The position numbers were made by a program, and so were the translations under genes. Below, piece after piece: positions 6,032-12,362 of a stretch of 12,362 nucleotides of DNA; position 1 is the stretch's first letter; every line of letters starts with the position of its first letter. A model generated the notes under the pieces. It did no database searches, was not told where the DNA came from, and saw only the letters and a list, made by a program, of their open reading frames with translations. Origin of the DNA: CAZBWP01 sp964630265 (lineage in GTDB: Bacteria; Pseudomonadota; Alphaproteobacteria; Rhodospirillales; Defluviicoccaceae); assembly GCA_964630265.1 (NCBI GenBank), contig CAZVRW010000083.1, positions 1 through 12,362 on the forward strand, in the 5' to 3' direction.

Positions 6032-6517
6032 ATGACCGCGTTTGACTTGTCTCCCCTGTTCCGCGCAACGGTCGGGTTCGATCGCTTGACCCGCATGCTC
6101 GAGGATGCGGCGCGCATCTCGGATGCTTCGAACGGCTACCCGCCCTACAATATTGAAAAGAGTGGCGAGAACCGTTACCGGATCACGCTCGCCGTCGCCG
6201 GCTTTGCCGACGACGATTTGACCGTCCAAGTGCAGGAAGGTACGCTGACCATCGAAGGCCACCGCAAGGAGCCTGAGGCGGAGGCCGTGTTTCTGCACCG
6301 CGGCATCGCCGGTCGCGGCTTCAAGCGGCACTTTCAGCTTGCCGATCACGTTGTCGTTGAGAATGCGCTCCTGCACAATGGACTGTTGGTCATCGATCTG
6401 ACGCGGGAAGTGCCCGAGGCGATGAAGCCACGGCGCATTCAGATCAACACGGCGGCGCCGACCGTCGTCGAAGCGAGCGAAAGCAAGCGGATCGCCGGCG
6501 GTCAGGCGGCCGCCTAA
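6032..6517 (+). CDS. Small heat-shock protein, Hsp20/IbpA family
   Basis: This ATP-independent holdase binds unfolding proteins in the cytoplasm and passes them to DnaK/ClpB. The 161-aa product has a short N-terminal arm beginning F-D-L-S-P-L-F-R-A-T-V-G-F-D-R (4-18), typical of the IbpA class. The alpha-crystallin domain (about 38-138) contains YPPYNIEKSGENRYRITLAV, the A-G-F turn (56-58), LHRGIAGRGFKRHF (88-101), and the closing block LLHNGLLVIDLTREVPEAMKP (113-133). The I-x-I anchor is present as RIQI (135-138), and a 20-residue tail follows. The ATG at 6032 follows GGAGGA by 9 nt inside a thermometer hairpin, so translation is probably heat-controlled on top of an RpoH-like promoter. The gene lies 133 nt before msrB, separated by a strong hairpin. 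Confidence 0.95.
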   Translation: MTAFDLSPLFRATVGFDRLTRMLEDAARISDASNGYPPYNIEKSGENRYRITLAVAGFADDDLTVQVQEGTLTIEGHRKEPEAEAVFLHRGIAGRGFKRHFQLADHVVVENALLHNGLLVIDLTREVPEAMKPRRIQINTAAPTVVEASESKRIAGGQAAA

Positions 6518-6549
6518 GCGGCGAGTCACCCGATCGCAGCAGGACTTGT

Positions 6550-6578
6550 GGAGGGCCGGGATCACACCCCGGCCCTCC
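6550..6578 (+). terminator. Strong hairpin after hsp20, probable terminator
   Basis: GGAGGGCCGGG (6550-6560) pairs perfectly over 11 bp with CCCGGCCCTCC (6568-6578) around a 7-nt ATCACAC loop. It starts 33 nt after the hsp20 stop and ends 15 nt before the msrB -35 box, the right place to separate the two units. No T-tract follows, so it may instead act as a 3'-end stabiliser or partial terminator. Confidence 0.6.
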
Positions 6579-6592
6579 CGCCGCGGCGCGGC

Positions 6593-6622
6593 TTGACGTC
6601 TCGGTTTCCCTGCAAATGTAGT
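6593..6622 (+). promoter_or_regulatory. Candidate sigma-70-type promoter of msrB
   Basis: TTGACG (6593-6598, five of six consensus bases) is followed after 18 nt by TGTAGT (6617-6622, four of six). A start near 6629 would leave a leader of about 20 nt containing the GAGAGAGG ribosome site. It lies directly after the hairpin that closes the hsp20 unit. This suggests msrB has its own housekeeping promoter and is not only read through from hsp20. Confidence 0.5.
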
Positions 6623-6650
6623 AGTTCTGAAGTTTCGAGAGAGGTCGCAA

Positions 6651-7061
6651 ATGTCCGACGCTGTCGACAAGACGGATGCCGAGTGGCGGGAGCAATTGTC
6701 CCCGAATGAGTATGCCGTGTGTCGCCAGAAGGCGACGGAACGTGCTTTCACCGGCGCTTACTGGAACACCAAAACGCCCGGGGTGTACCTGTGCCGATGT
6801 TGCGGCGAGCGGCTCTTCAAGTCCGACAGCAAATTCGACAGTGGGTCCGGCTGGCCGAGCTTCTTTGCGCCGGTGGCCACCGAGACGATCGGCGAGGACC
6901 GGGACACCAGCCACGGGATGATCCGGACCGAGGTGCACTGCGCGCGCTGTGGCTCGCACCTCGGGCATGTCTTTCCGGACGGGCCCCAACCGACCGGGCT
7001 GCGTTACTGCATCAACTCACTATCGTTGAAGTTGGTCCCCGACGACCAAGGCCAAGCCTGA
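6651..7061 (+). CDS. msrB: Peptide-methionine (R)-S-oxide reductase MsrB
   Basis: MsrB reduces the R form of methionine sulfoxide in oxidised proteins, usually with thioredoxin. The 136-aa product is full length for a stand-alone MsrB. It has W12-R-E-Q-L-S-P-N-E-Y near the start, TERAFTGAYW (29-38), the structural zinc pair C48-x2-C51 and C97-x2-C100, SGSGWPSFF (64-72), the H103-L-G-H106-V-F-P-D-G-P block and the catalytic C120 in RYCINSLSL. The position that is often Cys in SGCGWPSF is Ser66 here, so the resolving cysteine is probably C24 in YAVCRQK, an arrangement described for some other MsrBs (recalled, not checked). ATG 6651 has GAGAGAGG about 6 nt upstream. Together with the adjacent Hsp20 it forms a protein-damage response pair. 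Confidence 0.96.
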   Translation: MSDAVDKTDAEWREQLSPNEYAVCRQKATERAFTGAYWNTKTPGVYLCRCCGERLFKSDSKFDSGSGWPSFFAPVATETIGEDRDTSHGMIRTEVHCARCGSHLGHVFPDGPQPTGLRYCINSLSLKLVPDDQGQA

Positions 7062-7066
7062 CGCGG

Positions 7067-7102
7067 CTTGCGCCCCGGCAATTGGCTCAGCGGCTGCGCA
7101 AG
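7067..7102. terminator. Possible shared terminator between convergent msrB and tolC-like gene
   Basis: CTTGCGC (7067-7073) pairs with GCGCAAG (7096-7102) across a 22-nt loop, overlapping the last codons of the tolC-like gene. The two genes converge with only 25 nt between their stops, so some bidirectional end signal is expected here. The large loop and lack of a T-tract keep this weak. Confidence 0.25.
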
Positions 7103-8406
7103 GCGAGCGTCTGCGGATTGAGGCGCCCGATCCGCTGGAGAATGCGATAGGTCGCCACCAGGGCATCGTATTGCGCGTTCGTCAGATTGATGCGCGCGTT
7201 GTTGACCTCGTTCTCGGCCAACAGGACGTTGATGACGGTTTCGCGACCCGACTCGCGGAGGCGTCGACGGGCGATGAACGCTTCCTCGGCGATGATGACG
7301 GCGTTGGCGAGCAACTCCTGCCTCTCGCGGGCGGTCTCAAGGGCTTGCCAGACGACACGGGTCTGCTGGACCACGTTGCGGGTGACGAGTTCGTGGTTTT
7401 CCTGGCTCGCCCGGTAGTCGTAGGCCGCCTGCTCGACCGTGGCGCTCGTGCGAAAGCCGTTGAATAGGTTCCAGGTGGCTTGCAGCAGAATGGAGTAGTC
7501 GGTTCGCACGCCGGGGCGAAGGTCGAAGTCTTCCTCGTAGTTGGCCGCGCCAATGATCTCGAGGCGCGGATAATAGCCGGAGCGCGCGAGCCTGCGGCGC
7601 TCCGACGCGACCTCGATGGTACTTAGACTGGCGCCGACGGCGGGGTTTTCATTGACGGCCACCTCGACGGCTTCGTCGACCGTGCGCGGAAGCAGTGTTT
7701 CCGGGGGCATCGGATCGGCCATGGCCGCCAAGTCGGGAGCATGGTTGAAGACCTGCATATACCGACTGATGGTGTCCTGAAAGCCGCCCTCGAAACCGAC
7801 CCGTTGTTCCTTGGCGATCTGCAACCTAGCCTTGGCCTGGAGCACGTCCACGGCGATGCCGGCACCGCGTTCGACGCGCTCGTCCTCCAGGTCCGTCTGC
7901 AGGCGGATCGACTCCTCGTTCTGTTCGGCCAGTTCCACCAGCCGCTTCTGACGCAGCACGTCAAGGTAGGCTTCAATGCCCTGGAGCAGAACCTCCTGGC
8001 GGGTTCCCTCGAGCGTGAAACGGGCGACCTCGACGTTCATCCGTGCGATGCGAACGTTCGACGGAGTTTCGAAGCCGTCGAACAAGTTCTGCGAGATCGT
8101 GACGCCGGCAACCTTCTGCGTCTCTTCGAATGCGCTAAGGCCAGCCTCTTGGCGCTGATCCGTCTCGATGTGGGTCGGGCCGATGTTGCCGCTGACATCC
8201 ACTTGCGGATAGTAAGTTGACTGGGCCCTGGTGATCTCCTTGCGCACGCCGGAAACCGCCGCTTCCTGCGCGCGAATCTGCGGATTGGATGAGACCAAGT
8301 CGGCCAGTTCCGTCTCTAGGGGACGCGCAACGCCACTTCCGGTCGGGACCACCAGCGCCGTGGCGAGGAGACAGCGGGCGATCAGCCCTCGAGGCATCGT
8401 CGGCAC
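7087..8406 (-). CDS. TolC-family outer membrane efflux/type I secretion protein
   Basis: TolC-like proteins form trimeric outer-membrane beta-barrels with a long periplasmic alpha-helical tunnel, serving efflux pumps or type I secretion. The 439-aa product shows the family's internal duplication: YYPQVDVSG (65-73) and YYPRLEIIG (278-286), then QNLFDGF (106-112) and WNLFNGF (312-318), each followed by a long Glu/Gln/Arg/Ala-rich helical stretch. The N-terminus is a signal peptide (basic MPRGLIAR, hydrophobic CLLATALVV, cleavage probably after S-G-V-A). GTG 8406 is preferred: AAGGGG lies 7 nt upstream. GTG 8427 lacks a ribosome site and ATG 8397 is also possible. The style resembles type I secretion/LapE-like members, but no ABC transporter or membrane-fusion partner lies in the window, so the cargo is unknown. 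Confidence 0.92.
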   Translation of the reverse strand: MPTMPRGLIARCLLATALVVPTGSGVARPLETELADLVSSNPQIRAQEAAVSGVRKEITRAQSTYYPQVDVSGNIGPTHIETDQRQEAGLSAFEETQKVAGVTISQNLFDGFETPSNVRIARMNVEVARFTLEGTRQEVLLQGIEAYLDVLRQKRLVELAEQNEESIRLQTDLEDERVERGAGIAVDVLQAKARLQIAKEQRVGFEGGFQDTISRYMQVFNHAPDLAAMADPMPPETLLPRTVDEAVEVAVNENPAVGASLSTIEVASERRRLARSGYYPRLEIIGAANYEEDFDLRPGVRTDYSILLQATWNLFNGFRTSATVEQAAYDYRASQENHELVTRNVVQQTRVVWQALETARERQELLANAVIIAEEAFIARRRLRESGRETVINVLLAENEVNNARINLTNAQYDALVATYRILQRIGRLNPQTLALRSR

Positions 8407-8727
8407 AAACTCACCCCTTCGAGCCACGCGAACACGGCAGGCTCACAAAGTCACGATCGCCTACATACACCTTTGAACCGCATTGGAACGCAACGATCTG
8501 TCGCGGTTTCCCGGCAGGCTTTGCGCCACGACCAGGGAGGCTCCATGAGACCTTCATGCAACGTCGCTTTATCTTATTGAATTGGTTTTGTTTTTATCGC
8601 TTTGGCGTGTGTGGGGGCGGGAACGCGGATACCTGTGTGCACTGCCTAACATAACCCTTTTTGGGGGATAGTTGCTGATTTAGCACACTTCAGCGCCCGT
8701 CCGGCCGGCCGGTCGATGTCGGCGGTC
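8407..8727. other. Intergenic region between the tolC-like gene and the oxoprolinase gene
   Basis: This 321-nt gap lies upstream of the tolC-like gene and downstream of the minus-strand oxoprolinase. It includes an A+T-rich, T-tract segment at about 8565-8600. A 12-bp palindrome of alternating CCGG and GGCC (8701-8712) lies 15 nt beyond the oxoprolinase stop, and a weak GCTGA/TCAGC stem (8674-8694) follows. A plus-strand ATG at 8545 has a good GGGAGG site but opens only an 11-codon frame. A minus-strand TTGCGT plus TGTATG pair (18-nt spacing, upstream of 8460) is a weak tolC promoter candidate. No gene is supported. Confidence 0.45.
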
Positions 8728-11700
8728 TCAGTCGCGGCCGAATCCCCCGCCGCCCGGTGTTTCCAGTACGATGACGTCGCCAGGGGAGACCGCGATCGTC
8801 GCCGTCGAGCCCAACCGTTCGCCACGGCCGTCGGCGCGCACGACGCTGTTGCGACCGGCCGCCGCCGGATCACCGCCCGCAAGGCCGAACGGCGGGATCC
8901 GGCGGTGCCCGGAGAGGATGGCGACGGTCATCGCCTCGCGGAACAGAATACGCCGCACGACGCCGTCGCCACCGTGGTGACGGCCAGCGCCACCGCTGCC
9001 CCGCCGCACGCCGAACGACTGCACCAGCACCGGCAGCCGCCACTCGAGCACTTCGGGATCGGTGAGCCGCGAGTTGGTCATGTGGGTGTGCACGGCATCC
9101 GTGCCGTCGAAGGTCGGCCCGGCACCGCTGCCGCCGCAGATCGTCTCGTAGTACTGGTGCCGCGCGTTGCCGAAGGTGAGGTTGTTCATGGTGCCTTGGG
9201 AGGCGGCGAGCACGCCGAGGGCGCCGTACAAAGCATCGACGATGACTTGCGAGGTTTCGACGTTGCCGGCGACGACCGCCGCGGGCGGGCGGGGATGCAG
9301 CATGCAGCCCTCGGGAATGATGATGTCGAGCGGTTTGAGGCAGCCCTCGTTCAGCGGAATGTCGTCATCGACGAGCGTACGGAAGACATACAGGACTGCG
9401 GCACGGCAGACCGCGGTCGGCGCATTGAAGTTGCTATCGCGCTGTGCCGATGTGCCGGTGAAATCGATGGTGGCGCGTCTGCGTTCACGATCGATGTCAA
9501 TATCGACAGCAACGACGGCGCCGTCATCCATCTCGTAGGTGAATCGTCCGGGGGTCAGCACGTCGAGCACGCGGCGTACCGATTCTTCGGCGTTGTCCTG
9601 GACGTGGCGCATGTACGCCCAAACCACCTCCAGCCCGAAGTGGGCGACCATGCGCCGCAGTTCCTGCACGCCCGTCTCGTTGGCGGCGATCTGGGCGCGC
9701 AGGTCGGCCAAGTTCTGATCAGGATTGCGGGCGGGGTAGGGGCCGCGGCCGAGCAAGGCCCGCATCTCGGCCTCGCGCAATCGACCGCCGTCGACCAGCA
9801 CTTCGTTGTCGATCAGCACACCTTCCTCGTCGACGGTGTGGCTGTCCGGCGGCATGGAGCCCGGGGTAATGCCACCGATATCGGCATGGTGGCCGCGCGA
9901 GCCGACGTAGAACAGAATGATACGACCGTCGTCGTCGTCGAAGACCGGCGTGATCACCGTGATGTCGGGCAGGTGCGTGCCGCCGTTGTAGGGCGCGTTC
10001 AACACGTAGACGTCGCCGGGTTTCATGGTGGCATGGCGTTCGCGGATCACTGTGCGAATGCTCTCGCTCATGGATCCGAGATGCACCGGCATGTGCGGGG
10101 CGTTCGCCACCAGGTTGCCGTCGGGATCGAAGATGGCGCAGGAGAAATCCAAGCGTTCCTTGATGTTGACCGAGTGAGCCGTGTTCGCCAGCACGGCGCC
10201 CATCTGCTCCGCCACGGACATGAAAAGATTGTTGAACACCTCGAGCATCACCGGGTCGGCGGTGGTGCCGACGGACACCCGCTGCGGACGATCCACCACG
10301 CGCGACAGGATCAGGTCACCGCGGCCCGTCAACTCCGCACGCCAGCCCGGTTCGACCACCGTCGTCGCCGTGGCCTCGACGATGACCGCCGGCCCGTCGA
10401 TCGCATCGGCCGGACGCATGGACGCGCGATCGAAGACGGGAGTCGGGCGGCGCCGGCCGTCGAACCAGGCGTCGACCACATCGAGCGGTGGACAAGATGT
10501 GGCGGTGGCGGGCATTTTCACCGGCGGAGGAGCGTCGACGGCGCCGGTCGTGCCCATCGCCTCGACGGACACCGCCTCCACCACCAACGGCCGGTCGGGC
10601 ATGACGAAGCCGAACCGTGCCCGGTGCGCTTCGGCGAACGCGGCGGCCATGGTCTCTGCGCTGGCGAAGGGCACCATCATCGCCGTGTCGGTGCCCTGGT
10701 AGCGCAGGTGGACCCGCCGATGAACGATGATGTGGTCGGCATCGATCCCCTGGCTGCTGACCTCGGCATGGGCCTCACCGGCGAGCGTCTCCAAGCGTGC
10801 AGCGGCCCCGGTGACGGCGTCCGCATCAAGGAGTGTTTCGACCGCGAGTTCGCGTAGCGCACGGATATCGGCCAAGCCCATGCCATAGGCCGAGAGGACG
10901 CCGGCCAATGGGTGAATCAACACCTTGGTCATGCCAAGGGCATCGGCGACGAGGCACGCGTGCTGGCCTCCGGCACCGCCGAAACAGTTGAGCGCGTACC
11001 GCGTCACGTCGTGGCCGCGTTGCACGGAGATTTTCTTGATGGCGTTGGCCATGTTGGCGACGGCAACGCTGAGGAAGCCCTCGGCGACCGCCTCGGCGGA
11101 CATACTGCGGCTCGTGTCGGCGGCGATGGCGTCCGCCAGCTTGGCGAAGTGCCGGACCACCACGTCGGCGTCCAACGGCTGATCGGCCGCCGGCCCGAAC
11201 ACCTTGGGGAAGAAACGCGGCTGGATGCGGCCGAGCATGACGTTACAGTCGGTGACGGTAAGCGGTCCGGCGCGCCGATAGCAGGCCGGGCCGGGATTGG
11301 CCCCGGCGGACTCGGGGCCGACACGAAAGCGCGCGCCATCGAACCGCAGGATCGAGCCGCCGCCGGCGGCAACCGTGTGAATGGCCATCATCGGCGCGCG
11401 CATGCGGACGCCGGCGACGACGCTCTCGAAGGTGCGCTCCAGCGTGCCGTCGTAATGCGCCACGTCGGTGGAGGTGCCCCCCATGTCGAAGCCGATGACG
11501 CGGCGGAAGCCGGCGATCTCGGCAGTACGCACCATGCCGACGACGCCGCCCGCCGGTCCGGAGAGGATGCTGTCCTTTCCCTGAAACAGGCCGGCTTCGG
11601 TGAGGCCACCGTTCGACTGCATGAACATCAGACGTACGTCGCCGAGCGTTGCGGCGACGTGGTCCACATAGCGGCGGAGAATTGGCGAGAGGTACGCGTC

Positions 11701-12345
11701 AACCACGGTGGTGTCACCGCGTGAGACCAGTTTCATCAGCGGACTGACGGCGGACGACATCGAAACCTGGGTGAAGCCGATGGCGCGGGCGGTCTCGGCG
11801 ACCCGTCGCTCGTGTGCAGGAAAGCGGTAGCCGTGCAGCAACACGATGGCGACAGAGCGGATCCCCTCGGCATGAGCGGCCGCCAGCGCCGCGCCTGCGG
11901 CGTCCGCATCCAGCGGCGTGAGCACGGCGCCGTGGGCATCCATCCGCTCGTCGATCTCGACGACGCGCTCGTACAGCAGTTCCGGCAGGATGATGTGGCG
12001 GTCGAACAGACGTGGGCGGTTCTGATAGCCGATGCGCAGCGCGTCGGCGAAACCGCGCGTGATGGCCAACACCGTGCGATCACCCGTGCGCTCGAGCAGC
12101 GCATTGGTCGCAACCGTCGTGCCCATCTTGACCGCGGCGATATGCTCGGCCGGAATATCGGCATCGGGCTTGAGCCCGAGCGCGTCGCGGATGCCCTGGA
12201 TGGCCGCGTCCTGATAGTGCTCGGGGTTGTCGGAGAGTAGCTTCCGGGTCAGGATCCGCCCGTCCGGCATCCGCGCAACGACGTCGGTGAACGTCCCCCC
12301 GCGGTCGATCCAGAACTGCCAGCGGTCGTTTGTGGTGCTTGCCAA
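8728..12345 (-). CDS. 5-oxoprolinase-type hydantoinase, fused HyuA-HyuB
   Basis: The family cleaves cyclic amides with ATP; the fused form is typically 5-oxoprolinase, turning 5-oxoproline into glutamate in the cytoplasm. The chain (1205 aa from the chosen start) has an N-terminal HyuA half: FWIDRGGTFTDVVAR (11-25), VKMGTTVATNALLER (72-86), QSNGGLT (243-249), GFDMGGTSTDV (285-295, ATPase-fold loop) and CFGGAGGQHA (454-463). The HyuB half runs from about 697: ANTAHSVNIKERLDFSCAIFD (720-740), APYNGGTHLPD (784-794), SRGHHADIGG (816-825), NFNAPTAV (972-979), VAGNVETSQ (1025-1033), YYETICGGSGAGP (1065-1077) and a C-terminal ETPGGGGFG. Both halves are intact. The start shown is TTG 12345 with poor ribosome-site spacing. 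The frame stays open to the window edge, so the true start may lie just outside. Related fused carboxylases or hydantoinases cannot be excluded, so the substrate is inferred. Confidence 0.93.
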   Translation of the reverse strand: MASTTNDRWQFWIDRGGTFTDVVARMPDGRILTRKLLSDNPEHYQDAAIQGIRDALGLKPDADIPAEHIAAVKMGTTVATNALLERTGDRTVLAITRGFADALRIGYQNRPRLFDRHIILPELLYERVVEIDERMDAHGAVLTPLDADAAGAALAAAHAEGIRSVAIVLLHGYRFPAHERRVAETARAIGFTQVSMSSAVSPLMKLVSRGDTTVVDAYLSPILRRYVDHVAATLGDVRLMFMQSNGGLTEAGLFQGKDSILSGPAGGVVGMVRTAEIAGFRRVIGFDMGGTSTDVAHYDGTLERTFESVVAGVRMRAPMMAIHTVAAGGGSILRFDGARFRVGPESAGANPGPACYRRAGPLTVTDCNVMLGRIQPRFFPKVFGPAADQPLDADVVVRHFAKLADAIAADTSRSMSAEAVAEGFLSVAVANMANAIKKISVQRGHDVTRYALNCFGGAGGQHACLVADALGMTKVLIHPLAGVLSAYGMGLADIRALRELAVETLLDADAVTGAAARLETLAGEAHAEVSSQGIDADHIIVHRRVHLRYQGTDTAMMVPFASAETMAAAFAEAHRARFGFVMPDRPLVVEAVSVEAMGTTGAVDAPPPVKMPATATSCPPLDVVDAWFDGRRRPTPVFDRASMRPADAIDGPAVIVEATATTVVEPGWRAELTGRGDLILSRVVDRPQRVSVGTTADPVMLEVFNNLFMSVAEQMGAVLANTAHSVNIKERLDFSCAIFDPDGNLVANAPHMPVHLGSMSESIRTVIRERHATMKPGDVYVLNAPYNGGTHLPDITVITPVFDDDDGRIILFYVGSRGHHADIGGITPGSMPPDSHTVDEEGVLIDNEVLVDGGRLREAEMRALLGRGPYPARNPDQNLADLRAQIAANETGVQELRRMVAHFGLEVVWAYMRHVQDNAEESVRRVLDVLTPGRFTYEMDDGAVVAVDIDIDRERRRATIDFTGTSAQRDSNFNAPTAVCRAAVLYVFRTLVDDDIPLNEGCLKPLDIIIPEGCMLHPRPPAAVVAGNVETSQVIVDALYGALGVLAASQGTMNNLTFGNARHQYYETICGGSGAGPTFDGTDAVHTHMTNSRLTDPEVLEWRLPVLVQSFGVRRGSGGAGRHHGGDGVVRRILFREAMTVAILSGHRRIPPFGLAGGDPAAAGRNSVVRADGRGERLGSTATIAVSPGDVIVLETPGGGGFGRD

Positions 12346-12362
12346 TGCCCTGTGCCCGGCTG

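Noticed and set aside
8485..8511. GGAAC-N16-GTTT resembling an EcfG stress promoter
   Set aside because: The second half matches poorly, and only very short plus-strand frames follow before the antisense side of the oxoprolinase gene.
8716..10857. Long plus-strand open frame of 713 codons
   Set aside because: It lies antisense to the HyuA-HyuB gene and its product is a low-quality His/Arg/Asp/Val-rich sequence typical of mirror frames in G+C-rich DNA. The opposite strand has unmistakable family motifs throughout.

Overview
The window looks like a G+C-rich alphaproteobacterial chromosome, possibly Rhodospirillales-like. The best lineage marker is a GcrA-type cell-cycle regulator, a family essentially confined to Alphaproteobacteria. 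A ROSE-like RNA thermometer in front of an Hsp20 gene is also typical of that class. There are no rRNAs, convincing tRNAs, transposases, phage genes or CRISPR repeats. Codon use of the confident genes looks alike throughout, so I see no sign of a recent island.

Layout. (1) Positions 1-3591 hold three minus-strand genes, in transcription order: a membrane-bound priming sugar-phosphate transferase for polysaccharide assembly (3591 to 2209), a CoA-transferase/acetyl-CoA hydrolase family protein (2139 to 859) and gcrA (495 to 106). The first two are 69 nt apart and could be co-transcribed; gcrA follows a 363-nt gap. (2) Positions 3592-4678 form a gene-poor stretch of about 1.1 kb. It contains two adjacent hairpins built on one plan with compensated base changes, and a third long hairpin in the leader of a small membrane-protein gene (4679-4888). 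(3) Positions 5224-7061 are a plus-strand run: a PEBP/YbhB-like protein, an Hsp20 chaperone behind a heat-shock-like promoter and RNA thermometer, and MsrB behind its own promoter. Hsp20 and MsrB form a small protein-repair group serving heat and oxidative damage. (4) Positions 7087-8406 encode a TolC-family outer-membrane protein, convergent with msrB. (5) Positions 8728-12345 encode a long single-chain HyuA-HyuB protein of the 5-oxoprolinase type; its reading frame stays open to the window edge.

Most genes are unrelated housekeeping or stress functions rather than one pathway, and I do not see a complete new multi-gene system. The points most worth a second look are the covarying tandem hairpins in the gene-poor stretch, the small membrane protein with a structured leader and a GANTC methylation site in its presumed promoter, and a CoA-transferase-like protein whose catalytic glutamate position reads glycine.
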